Of a stretch of 5,214 nucleotides of DNA, positions 1-5,214 are shown piece by piece (position 1 is the stretch's first letter; each line of letters opens with the position of its first letter). The DNA comes from RGIG8775 sp045121195 (GTDB taxonomy: Bacteria > Bacillota > Clostridia > Oscillospirales > CAG-272): contig JBGVFO010000098.1 of NCBI GenBank assembly GCA_045121195.1, positions 1-5,214 on the forward strand. The letters are read 5' to 3'. The notes below the pieces were generated by a model, which was not told where the DNA came from, made no database searches, and saw only the letters and a list, made by a program, of their open reading frames with translations. The position numbers were made by a program, and so were the translations under genes.

Positions 1-303
1 CACGACGGTAAACAACGCAAAGATCATAAGAAGATACGGCATCAGCTGATGCACCATCCTGCGACTGCGCTCGCTCTCCTCAAAGACGTTTACAGGCTCC
101 TTCTTGGTCTTTTTGGCGCCTGAGGACGTCTTGGGATCCGATGCTTGCTTGCGCGCACCCGTTTCCTTATCGTTCTTTCCCTCGTAATCTTCCTTTTGTT
201 TATGTTTTACGGAGTCAGAGGACTTTTTGCGCGACGCCTTTGCCGCACCTTTTTCCCTTTCTTCCGTCAAAGATTGCTTTCTGATCGTTTTCTTTTCAGC
301 CAT
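1..303 (-). CDS. N-terminus of a probable FtsK/SpoIIIE-type DNA translocase (partial, runs off the left edge)
   Basis: Reading the minus strand from an ATG at 303-301 gives 101 uninterrupted codons to the window edge. The start is supported by an AAGGAGGAA ribosome binding site (319-311) 7 nt upstream. The protein begins MAEKKTIRKQ. Residues 1-80 are a charged, low-complexity, Lys/Glu/Ser-rich stretch. From residue 84 the sequence turns hydrophobic (HQLMPYLLMIFALFTVV), which looks like the start of a first membrane segment. A basic disordered N-terminus followed by several membrane segments is the usual start of FtsK/SpoIIIE translocases, which pump chromosomal DNA through the division septum. 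In Bacillus, spoIIIE lies a few genes from rpsO–pnpA, which fits this neighbourhood. The diagnostic linker and Walker ATPase domain lie outside the window, so the name is an inference; any other membrane protein with a basic N-terminus is possible. It is transcribed divergently from the TSUP genes. Confidence 0.5.
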   Translation of the reverse strand, partial: MAEKKTIRKQSLTEEREKGAAKASRKKSSDSVKHKQKEDYEGKNDKETGARKQASDPKTSSGAKKTKKEPVNVFEESERSRRMVHQLMPYLLMIFALFTVV

Positions 304-481
304 TTTTCACTTCCTCCTTCTCGGTTTCGCTTCTCAATATTCAAAACGTTACAGGAACGTTGCACACGAGTTTCCTTCCATTTTGGTATACATAATATAT
401 TTTACCATTTTTGCCGACGAATTGCAAGAGCAAAGGAAAAGTTTTTTTCGTTTTTGGGGCGGCAAAGGAAAGGAAAATACC
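304..481. other. Divergent intergenic spacer
   Basis: This 178-bp non-coding stretch separates the minus-strand FtsK-like gene from the plus-strand TSUP pair. It carries the minus-strand promoter (399-427) and both genes' ribosome binding sites. It also has two copies of the palindrome AACGTT (345-350 and 356-361), 11 bp apart. No convincing plus-strand promoter was found for the TSUP pair. The AT-rich block at 387-404 has -10-like hexamers such as TATATT (396-401), but none has a good -35 at 16-18 bp. An open frame extends upstream of 482, but it lacks a ribosome binding site and family similarity. Confidence 0.6.
399..427 (-). promoter_or_regulatory. Sigma-A-type promoter for the minus-strand FtsK-like gene
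   Basis: On the minus strand, a -35 box TTGCAA (427-422) is followed by exactly 17 bp and a -10 box TAAAAT (404-399). Transcription would start near 392, giving a leader of about 90 nt before the ATG at 303. Position, spacing and box quality all fit the divergent gene. This is sequence matching only. Confidence 0.6.
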
Positions 482-892
482 ATGACAACACTATCCGCAC
501 GGCAAAAGAATCTTCTGCTTATTCTGGGAGGTCTTGGTGCCGGCTTTATCAACGGACTTTTAGGGGCAGGAGGCGGCATCCTTCTGGTCTTTATTATGGG
601 ATGGATCCTCACCCCCACGGAAGGCGGCGGCTCCGAAGCCCTCCCTCTCGATAAGCGGGACATCTTCGCCAACGCTCTCGCCGCCATGCTCCCCGTCACC
701 GTCGTTTCGGTCATCAGCTATGCGGCGCGGGGAGATATTCATCTGGAGGGTGCGGAAACCTACGTATTCCCCGCCGTGATCGGCGGCATCGGCGGCGCGT
801 GGCTTCTTGATCGGCTTCGCTTTGAAACGGTGCGCCGTCTGTTCGCCATTCTCGTGATCGTATCCGGCATTGCTATGCTGCTAAAAGACTAA
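482..892 (+). CDS. Half-length TauE/SafE (TSUP) membrane protein, first subunit
   Basis: The 136-residue protein is mostly hydrophobic, with likely membrane segments at about 10-42, 61-83, 92-110 and 117-134. The first carries a Gly-rich stretch ending GAGGG (residues 20-32), typical of TauE/SafE (TSUP) domains, and FANALAAMLPVTVVS (62-76) also fits the family. TSUP proteins move small anions or organosulfur/organic acid compounds such as sulfite, sulfoacetate or taurine-related products across the cytoplasmic membrane. The substrate here cannot be read from sequence. The usual length is about 250 residues in two similar halves, so this is one half only. The ATG at 482 was chosen because AAAGGA (469-474) sits 7 nt upstream and family similarity begins just after it. 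The partner half starts 10 bp after this gene's stop, which implies co-translation and probably a heterodimer. Confidence 0.85.
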   Translation: MTTLSARQKNLLLILGGLGAGFINGLLGAGGGILLVFIMGWILTPTEGGGSEALPLDKRDIFANALAAMLPVTVVSVISYAARGDIHLEGAETYVFPAVIGGIGGAWLLDRLRFETVRRLFAILVIVSGIAMLLKD

Positions 893-902
893 GGAGATCG
901 GT

Positions 903-1280
903 ATGAAAATCGCCATTGCCTCATTTATCATTGCCCTGCTTTCGGGTATGGGCATAGGAAGCGGGGGACTGCTCGTGATCTATCTCACCCTGCTTGAAAA
1001 GGTCCCCCAGCTCACGGCACAGGGGATCAATCTGCTTTTCTTCATCTTTGCCTCCGCCTCCTCTCTGTTGCTTCACATCACCAAACGCAGACTCTACGTG
1101 GGCGCCATTCTTGTTATGGGCTCCTGCGGCATCGTCGGCTCCCTGCTCGGCAGCGCCGTCGCCGCCAATATTTCCTCCCGGCTTCTCGGTAAGATCTTCG
1201 GCGCAATGCTGGTGATCTCGGGCGTGCTTTCCCTCCGACAAAAAACACCAAAGCCTCAAAAAAGCGAGATCAGCAAGTAA
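903..1280 (+). CDS. Half-length TauE/SafE (TSUP) membrane protein, second subunit
   Basis: The 125-residue protein is hydrophobic, with likely membrane segments at about 3-32, 41-59, 65-89 and 94-111, and a short polar tail rich in Lys (112-125). A Gly-rich motif GMGIGSGGLL (15-24) matches the position of the GAGGG motif in the upstream partner, as expected if both descend from the repeat unit duplicated in full-length TSUP transporters. AQGINLLFFIFAS (39-51) resembles the family's conserved TN-like helix. A good ribosome binding site, AAGGAGAT (891-898), overlaps the stop of the upstream gene, and the ATG follows closely. The two genes therefore look translationally linked. The likely role is as half of an anion or organosulfur exporter in the cytoplasmic membrane; the substrate is unknown. 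It is not a pseudogene fragment: both halves have their own ribosome binding site, start and stop. Confidence 0.85.
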   Translation: MKIAIASFIIALLSGMGIGSGGLLVIYLTLLEKVPQLTAQGINLLFFIFASASSLLLHITKRRLYVGAILVMGSCGIVGSLLGSAVAANISSRLLGKIFGAMLVISGVLSLRQKTPKPQKSEISK

Positions 1281-1313
1281 GATCCAAAAACGGCGCCCGA
1301 AATTGTAAAAAAA

Positions 1314-1341
1314 TTGTTAACTTTTGAGAAAATAGTAAAAT
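1314..1341 (+). promoter_or_regulatory. Possible weak upstream promoter for rpsO
   Basis: TTGTTA (1314-1319) is followed by 16 bp and TAAAAT (1336-1341). The region is very AT-rich, so chance matches are likely. It could be a second start or an UP-element-like region for the stronger promoter just downstream. Confidence 0.25.
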
Positions 1342-1357
1342 AAAACTCCAAAAAGTG

Positions 1358-1386
1358 TTTACAAAAGCAAAATAGTATGTTATAAT
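1358..1386 (+). promoter_or_regulatory. Main promoter of the rpsO–pnp unit (extended -10)
   Basis: TTTACA (1358-1363), a 17-bp spacer and a perfect TATAAT (1381-1386) form a near-consensus sigma-A promoter. A TG at 1378-1379, one base before the -10 box, adds an extended -10 element, and the upstream DNA is A-rich like an UP element. Transcription would begin near 1393, leaving a leader of about 120 nt before rpsO. A strong promoter is expected for a ribosomal protein gene. Confidence 0.85.
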
Positions 1387-1398
1387 ACGCATAACGAC

Positions 1399-1484
1399 GC
1401 GAACTCGGTGTCCGGATAACGCCGCTCGCAGCGCTTTTTTTGCGCCCCGAAGCGGATTTCACCCACCGGTACTGTGTTTGTCGC
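1399..1484 (+). promoter_or_regulatory. Structured rpsO leader, candidate S15 autoregulatory element
   Basis: The untranslated leader can fold into nested short helices: GCGA/TCGC (1399-1402 with 1481-1484), CGGTG/CACCG (1406-1410 with 1464-1468), CCGCT/AGCGG (1422-1426 with 1451-1455) and GCGC/GCGC (1431-1434 with 1442-1445, closing a seven-T loop). S15 represses its own mRNA in several bacteria through leader structures that differ between lineages and mimic its 16S rRNA site. The length and nesting here suit such a role, but the pairing was done by eye and I do not recognise a known leader family. Confidence 0.4.
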
Positions 1485-1497
1485 CGAATATTTTTTG

Positions 1498-1504
1498 AAA
1501 GGTG
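1498..1504 (+). promoter_or_regulatory. rpsO ribosome binding site that decides the start
   Basis: AAAGGTG lies 9 nt before the ATG at 1514. An in-frame GTG at 1502-1504 is part of this ribosome binding site and so cannot be the start. Starting at 1514 also gives an N-terminus aligned with other S15 proteins. Confidence 0.7.
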
Positions 1505-1513
1505 AAAAACATC

Positions 1514-1777
1514 ATGATCAAGGACGAAAAGCAAGCAATTATCGACGCTTACAAGACCCACGAGGGCGACACCGGTTCTCCCGAGGTACAGATCGCGCTT
1601 CTTACCAGCCGCATCAAGAACCTCACCGAGCACCTCAAGGCTAACCACAACGACAACCATAGCCGCCGCGGTCTTCAGAAGATGGTAGGTCACAGAAGAA
1701 ACCTTCTCAACTACCTTCAGAAGGTTGACATCGAGCGCTACCGTGCTATCGTTGCCAAGCTGGGCATCAGAAAGTAA
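1514..1777 (+). CDS. rpsO: 30S ribosomal protein S15
   Basis: The 87-residue protein matches the family length of about 89 and the S15 pattern throughout: DTGSPEVQIALLT (19-31), LTEHLK (37-42), DNHSRRGL (47-54) and a C-terminal LGIRK. S15 is a primary binder of the 16S rRNA central domain and helps nucleate assembly of the 30S platform. By alignment with the E. coli protein, the residues that contact the three-way junction (T20, G21, Q26, Y67) and the G-U/G-C helix (H40, D47, S50) are all kept. The common HKKDHHS stretch is here HNDNHS. The gene heads the transcription unit, behind a strong promoter and a structured leader. The rpsO–pnp order is conserved from E. coli to Bacillus and supports both assignments. 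Confidence 0.98.
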   Translation: MIKDEKQAIIDAYKTHEGDTGSPEVQIALLTSRIKNLTEHLKANHNDNHSRRGLQKMVGHRRNLLNYLQKVDIERYRAIVAKLGIRK

Positions 1778-1783
1778 AATTAT

Positions 1784-1851
1784 GCTTGTTTGGAGTGAAG
1801 AGCGGGGCTTTCCGGCTCCTCACTCCTTACTGTTTTGTCCCAAAAACAAGC
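1784..1851 (+). terminator. Stem-loop after rpsO: attenuating terminator or RNA-processing hairpin
   Basis: An inner hairpin pairs GGAGTGA (1792-1798) with TCACTCC (1820-1826) and continues, past a mismatch, with GAGC/GCTC (1800-1803 with 1815-1818) and GG/CC near the loop. It is followed by a T-rich but interrupted run (1827-1837), a weak terminator tail. An outer helix pairs GCTTGTTT (1784-1791) with AAACAAGC (1844-1851) and encloses all of this. Because pnp probably depends on read-through from rpsO, a partial terminator or RNase cleavage site makes more sense than full termination. Confidence 0.5.
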
Positions 1852-1852
1852 C

Positions 1853-1936
1853 GTCATCCTCACACGGATTAGCAGTTAAATATGCCCCGCTCCGCCGAGC
1901 GAGGTGTATTTAAGTGCTAAACCTCTGTGAGATGAC
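1853..1936 (+). repeat. Very long imperfect inverted repeat / RNA hairpin just before pnp
   Basis: This 84-nt segment folds back on itself with about 35 base pairs and a CGCC tetraloop (1893-1896). Helices from the outside in: GTCATC/GATGAC (1853-1858 with 1931-1936), TCACA/TGTGA (1860-1864 with 1926-1930), GG/CC, TTAGCA/TGCTAA (1869-1874 with 1915-1920), a nine-pair AT-rich helix with two G-U pairs (1876-1884 with 1905-1913), CC/GG and CGCTC/GAGCG (1888-1892 with 1897-1901). Only small mismatches or bulges interrupt it. It ends 15 nt before the pnp ribosome binding site. In E. coli the pnp leader forms an RNase III-cut stem used by PNPase to control its own mRNA, so an equivalent role is plausible. 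A MITE-like dispersed repeat inserted in the spacer is the main alternative. Confidence 0.75.
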
Positions 1937-1963
1937 AAAACAAAAAACACGGAGGAAAAAATT

Positions 1964-4084
1964 ATGTCCAACATCAGCTCCCCTCTTGAGTTCAAGAACT
2001 TCAAGAAATTCCACTACACCCTGGCAGGCAGACCCCTGGTGATCGAAACCGGTAAGGTGGCAGGTCTTGCCAACGGTTCCTGTATGGTTCGCTACGGCGA
2101 CACCGTAGTTCTTTGCTGCGCGACCGCTTCCGAGAAGCCCCGTGACGGCATCGACTTCCTTCCTCTCTCCGTCGACTTCGAGGAGAGAATGTACGCCGCA
2201 GGTAAGATCCCCGGCGGTTACCTCAAGCGCGAGGGTAAACCCTCCGAGAAGGCTGTCCTGACCTCCCGCGTCATCGACCGCCCCATCCGTCCCCTGTTCC
2301 CCAAGGATCTTCGCAATGACGTTGCTCTTACCCTTACCGTTATGTCGGTAGACCCCGACTGCTCCCCCGAAATCACCGCTATGATCGGTGCCTCCTGCGC
2401 CCTTTCCATCTCGGATATTCCGTGGAATGGTCCCATCGGCGGCGTATTTATGGGTCTTGTTGACGGCAAGCTGGTTGTCAACCCCACCGAGGCACAGCAG
2501 AAAGTCAGCGATCTGCAGTTGACCGTTGCCGCTTCTATGGAAAAGGTGGTTATGATCGAGGCAGGTGCTAACGAGGTTGACGACGATACCATGTACGAGG
2601 CTATTATGATGGCTCACAGAGAGATCAAGGATCTTCTTGAGTTCATCAACGCCATCATCGACGAGATCGGCAAGCCCAAGTTCGACTATCCCTCTTGCGA
2701 GCTTGACCACGAGATGTTCGATAAGGTATTCGCATTCTGCGAGAAGGACGTTATGGTGGCTCTTGACACCGACGATAAGAACGTCCGCGACGAGCGTATG
2801 GTGCCCATCACCGACGCTATCATTGAAAAGTTCAGCGAGGAGTATCCCGAGATCTCCTCTATCATGGACGAGCTGATCTACAAGATCCAGAAGAAGATCG
2901 TTCGCCGCTGGCTTCTTGTTGATAAGAAGCGCGTTGACGGTCGCCGTATGGACCAGATCAGACCCCTTGCTTCCGAGGTTGGCGTTCTTCCCAGAACCCA
3001 CGGTTCGGGTCTCTTCACCCGCGGTCAGACCCAGGTTCTGACGGTTGCCACCCTTGGCACCCTTTCCGAGGCACAGATGCTGGACGGTATCGACAATGAG
3101 ACCTCCAAGAGATATATGCACCACTACAATATGCCCGGCTTCTCCACCGGTGAGGCAAAGCCCACCAGAAGCCCCGGCAGACGTGAGATCGGTCACGGCG
3201 CGCTTGCCGAGCGCTCTCTCGTTCCCGTTCTTCCCTCCGAGGAGGAATTCCCCTACGCGATCCGTCTGGTTTCCGACGTTGTTTCCTCCAACGGTTCTAC
3301 CTCCCAGGGCTCAGTCTGCGGCTCCACCCTTGCTCTTATGGACGCGGGTGTTCCGATCAAGGCTCCCGTTGCAGGTATTTCCTGCGGTCTGATCACCGCT
3401 GAGGACGGAAGCTGGGACACCATGCTGGATATTCAGGGTCTTGAGGACTTCTATGGCGACATGGACTTCAAGGTAGCAGGTACTCACAAGGGTATCACCT
3501 CCATCCAGATGGACCTGAAGATCGACGGTCTTACCCCCGAGATCATCAAGGCAGCTCTTGCACAGACCCACGTTGGTCGTGACTATATTATTGATGAGGT
3601 CATTCTCAAGGCGATCCCCGCTCCTCGCGAGGAGGTTTCCAAGTATGCACCCAAGATGACCTCCTTCAAGATCGATCCCGACAAGATCCGCGAGGTTATC
3701 GGTAAGGGTGGCTCCGTGATCCAGAAGATCTGCGCTGATTCCGGCGCGAAGGTTGACATCAACGACGACGGTATGATCACCATCGCCGCTATCAACGGCG
3801 AGTCCGCAGCCATCGCCAAGTCTATGATCGATGCCATCGTATTCGAGCCCGAGGTTGGCACCGTATACACCGGTAAGGTTACCGGTATCAAGGAGTTCGG
3901 TGCGTTCGTTGAGTACGCTCCCGGCAAGGAAGGTCTTGTACACATCTCCAAGATCGCAAAGAAGCGCATCGACAAGGTCGAGGACGTTCTTGCTCTTGGC
4001 GACACCGTAAAGGTTAAGTATATGGGTCTTGATAAGAAGGGCCGTATGGACTTCTCCATCAAGGACGCAGAGACCGAGGAATAA
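1964..4084 (+). CDS. pnp: Polynucleotide phosphorylase (PNPase)
   Basis: The 706-residue protein has the full PNPase layout: a first RNase PH-like core (about 10-145), an alpha-helical linker (about 245-315), a second, catalytic RNase PH-like core (about 325-555), a KH domain (about 565-625) and an S1 domain (about 630-702). Visible signatures are PGGYLKREGKPSEK (83-96, the RNA-constriction loop region), LTSRVIDRPIRPLFP (99-113), SNGSTSQGSVCGS (442-454, phosphate site) and EDFYGDMDFKVAG (494-506). D495, D501 and K503 align with the E. coli metal-site residues D486, D492 and K494. The KH GxxG loop is GKGG (580-583), and EFGAFVE (644-650) is typical of S1. The enzyme degrades RNA 3' to 5' using phosphate, as a homotrimer in the cytoplasm. 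The ATG at 1964 follows GGAGG (1951-1955) by 8 nt. It lies downstream of rpsO behind structured RNA and has no clear promoter of its own. No damage is visible. Confidence 0.98.
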   Translation: MSNISSPLEFKNFKKFHYTLAGRPLVIETGKVAGLANGSCMVRYGDTVVLCCATASEKPRDGIDFLPLSVDFEERMYAAGKIPGGYLKREGKPSEKAVLTSRVIDRPIRPLFPKDLRNDVALTLTVMSVDPDCSPEITAMIGASCALSISDIPWNGPIGGVFMGLVDGKLVVNPTEAQQKVSDLQLTVAASMEKVVMIEAGANEVDDDTMYEAIMMAHREIKDLLEFINAIIDEIGKPKFDYPSCELDHEMFDKVFAFCEKDVMVALDTDDKNVRDERMVPITDAIIEKFSEEYPEISSIMDELIYKIQKKIVRRWLLVDKKRVDGRRMDQIRPLASEVGVLPRTHGSGLFTRGQTQVLTVATLGTLSEAQMLDGIDNETSKRYMHHYNMPGFSTGEAKPTRSPGRREIGHGALAERSLVPVLPSEEEFPYAIRLVSDVVSSNGSTSQGSVCGSTLALMDAGVPIKAPVAGISCGLITAEDGSWDTMLDIQGLEDFYGDMDFKVAGTHKGITSIQMDLKIDGLTPEIIKAALAQTHVGRDYIIDEVILKAIPAPREEVSKYAPKMTSFKIDPDKIREVIGKGGSVIQKICADSGAKVDINDDGMITIAAINGESAAIAKSMIDAIVFEPEVGTVYTGKVTGIKEFGAFVEYAPGKEGLVHISKIAKKRIDKVEDVLALGDTVKVKYMGLDKKGRMDFSIKDAETEE

Positions 4085-4126
4085 TCTATCTATTTCAGAA
4101 AAAACAGGATCAGAAAGGAGCATCAT

Positions 4127-5173
4127 ATGGCAGAAAAGAACGGAAAGACCCGTCCCTTTAACGCCGTCAACTACAGCGCGGCGCGTCTTGCCCGTGAGAA
4201 GCAAAGACGGGAATATGAGCAACAGAAGAAAGAAAAACTCATATTTGCGTTGTTTGTGGTAATCATATTAGTGATGATCCTTTTCGCGATCCTCATCTTC
4301 CGTAACGTTCTTGGCGGCGAAGATCCCATCACGAACGATACCGACGTCAACGACACCGATTCGGTTACGCCGCCCGATACGGACACGGTAACCGTCTCGG
4401 AGTCCTACGAGGATAAGAAGATCCCGAAGAGTGATCTCTACGCAGGTCACCTGCTCCTGATTGATTCTTCCCACGCTTACCGTTCCACGGAAGCCGTTAC
4501 GCTTGAAAATATCTACGGCTCCCGCACCAAGTTTGAAAAAGCCAGCGCCAAAAACGGCTACGTGTATTCCTATTACACCGCGGGCACCGAGGAGGAGCTT
4601 GATGTCGCGACCCTCGCCGCCCTCAATGCTATGGCAGACGACTTTTACAAGCTGACCGGCAACAACGATCTGTATATCCACACCAATTCCGCGTACGTAA
4701 AGAACGCATCGGATGAGCACGCCACGGGTCGCGCCTTTGATCTCTCGGTTTACACCATTGATTACGTGCACTACGAGCTGGACGATCCCAAGATCTCCTC
4801 CGATTTTGATTGGATCAAGGAAAATTATTATAAGTACGGATTTATCCGCCGCTATCCCGAGAACAAGGCAGAGCTTACAGGCGTTTCCGACGACCCCTAT
4901 CACTTCCTCTACGTCGGCACGGCACACGCATATTATATGTATACGAACGGCCTGTGCCTTGAGGAATATCTGGAGCTTCTTCGCACCGAGCACGTCTTTA
5001 ACGGCGGCGAGAATAACCTTGCCATCACCACTGAGGACGGCGTTCGCTACGAGGTGTATTATGTTCCCGCCGAGGGTGATATGGTAACCGTTCCCGTCTA
5101 TATCAATAACGATTCGTATTCGATATCGGGTGATAATGCAAGCGGCTTCGTGGTTACGATCCGGTTGAAATAA
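4127..5173 (+). CDS. Membrane-anchored VanY-like (M15B) D,D-carboxypeptidase family protein with an altered active site
   Basis: The 348-residue protein has a basic cytoplasmic N-terminus (1-37), one membrane segment (38-58), an acidic Asp/Thr-rich linker outside the cell (about 65-95), an M15B-like domain (about 105-285) and a beta-rich tail (about 290-348). Family marks are DEHATGRAFD (196-205; zinc ligands H198 and D205), WIKENYYKYGFIRRYP (229-244), TG (251-252) and DPYHFLYVG (256-264; zinc ligand H259). These proteins trim the terminal D-Ala of peptidoglycan stem peptides. Here the usual EPWH is DPYH, so Asp256 replaces the catalytic Glu. The SGYR-plus-helix segment that normally precedes the first zinc motif is missing: only about 15 residues separate the strand at 181-184 from H198. 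Activity may thus be changed or lost. The start has AAAGGAG (4114-4120) 6 nt upstream. It lies 42 bp after pnp with no terminator between, so it is probably co-transcribed. Confidence 0.85.
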   Translation: MAEKNGKTRPFNAVNYSAARLAREKQRREYEQQKKEKLIFALFVVIILVMILFAILIFRNVLGGEDPITNDTDVNDTDSVTPPDTDTVTVSESYEDKKIPKSDLYAGHLLLIDSSHAYRSTEAVTLENIYGSRTKFEKASAKNGYVYSYYTAGTEEELDVATLAALNAMADDFYKLTGNNDLYIHTNSAYVKNASDEHATGRAFDLSVYTIDYVHYELDDPKISSDFDWIKENYYKYGFIRRYPENKAELTGVSDDPYHFLYVGTAHAYYMYTNGLCLEEYLELLRTEHVFNGGENNLAITTEDGVRYEVYYVPAEGDMVTVPVYINNDSYSISGDNASGFVVTIRLK

Positions 5174-5188
5174 CGGCATAACAAATTC

Positions 5189-5214
5189 AGTCAGGAGTCA
5201 GATGACTCCTGACT
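5189..5214 (+). terminator. Perfect 12-bp inverted repeat at the window end, possible terminator stem
   Basis: AGTCAGGAGTCA (5189-5200) and TGACTCCTGACT (5203-5214) are exact reverse complements separated by GA. As RNA this gives an 11-bp stem with a four-base loop, 15 bp after the peptidase stop codon. The position suits a terminator for the rpsO–pnp–peptidase unit. The window ends exactly at the last base of the stem, so a T-run cannot be checked and the repeat may be longer. A dispersed palindromic repeat is the alternative. Confidence 0.5.

Noticed and set aside
227..481. Upstream extension of the first TSUP gene in the same frame
   Set aside because: It overlaps the minus-strand gene and its promoter and has no ribosome binding site. 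TSUP similarity begins only after the ATG at 482, which has a good one.
1281..1357. Terminator after the second TSUP gene
   Set aside because: The spacer is AT-rich but has no GC-rich stem followed by a T-run; only a short GTTAAC palindrome is present.
1424..1441. Terminator-like CGCT/AGCG hairpin followed by seven T residues in the rpsO leader
   Set aside because: The stem is only four pairs. The T-run fits better as the loop of a GCGC/GCGC hairpin, so I did not call a terminator, although an attenuator role cannot be excluded.
1502..1513. Alternative GTG start of rpsO at 1502
   Set aside because: The GTG is part of the AAAGGTG ribosome binding site, and the extra four residues do not match S15 proteins.
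1910..3196. Long open frame of 428 codons on the minus strand
   Set aside because: It lies opposite pnp, whose plus-strand product is clearly conserved, and shows no recognisable motif. Biased codon use in pnp explains the opposite-strand opening.
3311..4222. 303-codon minus-strand open frame across the end of pnp and the start of the peptidase gene
   Set aside because: It crosses two real genes and their spacer, has no family similarity, and is another codon-bias shadow.
4268..5179. 303-codon minus-strand open frame opposite the peptidase gene
   Set aside because: The plus strand encodes a protein with M15 motifs, a membrane anchor and a ribosome binding site; the opposite frame has none of these.
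1..5214. Signs of a mobile element, CRISPR array, tRNA or defence system
   Set aside because: No transposase, integrase, regularly spaced repeats, tRNA-like cloverleaf or defence-protein motif was seen. Apart from the two inverted repeats the content is ordinary chromosomal genes.

Overview
The window looks like chromosomal core-genome DNA from a Gram-positive, Clostridia-type Firmicute, probably an anaerobic gut lineage. That placement is inference. It rests on the rpsO–pnp pair followed by a membrane-anchored M15 (VanY-like) peptidase, strong AGGAGG-type ribosome binding sites, sigma-A-type promoters, and mixed base composition with AT-rich spacers between fairly GC-rich genes. No 16S or other decisive marker is present.

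Layout from left to right. (1) Positions 1-303, minus strand: the first 101 codons of a gene that runs off the left edge. It has a long lysine-rich cytoplasmic N-terminus followed by the start of a membrane segment, and is most likely the N-terminus of an FtsK/SpoIIIE DNA translocase. (2) Positions 304-481: a divergent spacer holding a good minus-strand promoter. (3) Positions 482-892 and 903-1280, plus strand: two adjacent half-length TauE/SafE (TSUP) membrane proteins, apparently a two-subunit form of a transporter usually made as one chain of about 250 residues. (4) Positions 1281-1513: an AT-rich spacer with a near-consensus extended -10 promoter and a structured leader. (5) Positions 1514-1777: rpsO, ribosomal protein S15. 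(6) Positions 1778-1963: a heavily structured spacer with two back-to-back stem-loops, the second with about 35 base pairs. (7) Positions 1964-4084: a complete pnp, polynucleotide phosphorylase. (8) Positions 4127-5173: a membrane-anchored VanY-like M15 peptidase with an altered active site. (9) Positions 5189-5214: a perfect 12-bp inverted repeat cut off by the window end, probably a terminator stem or a dispersed repeat.

Functionally, rpsO, pnp and the peptidase most likely form one transcription unit driven from the promoter at 1358-1386. No promoter is convincing between rpsO and pnp, and the pnp–peptidase gap is 42 nt with no terminator. The structured spacer is a natural place for RNase processing, attenuation or PNPase autoregulation. 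The TSUP pair is a separate plus-strand unit whose promoter I could not identify.

Most of the window is housekeeping DNA; I see no phage, CRISPR or defence system. The items most worth attention are the split TSUP transporter, the very long hairpin before pnp, and the peptidase, which keeps its zinc ligands but has Asp in place of the catalytic Glu and lacks the usual SGYR substrate-binding segment.
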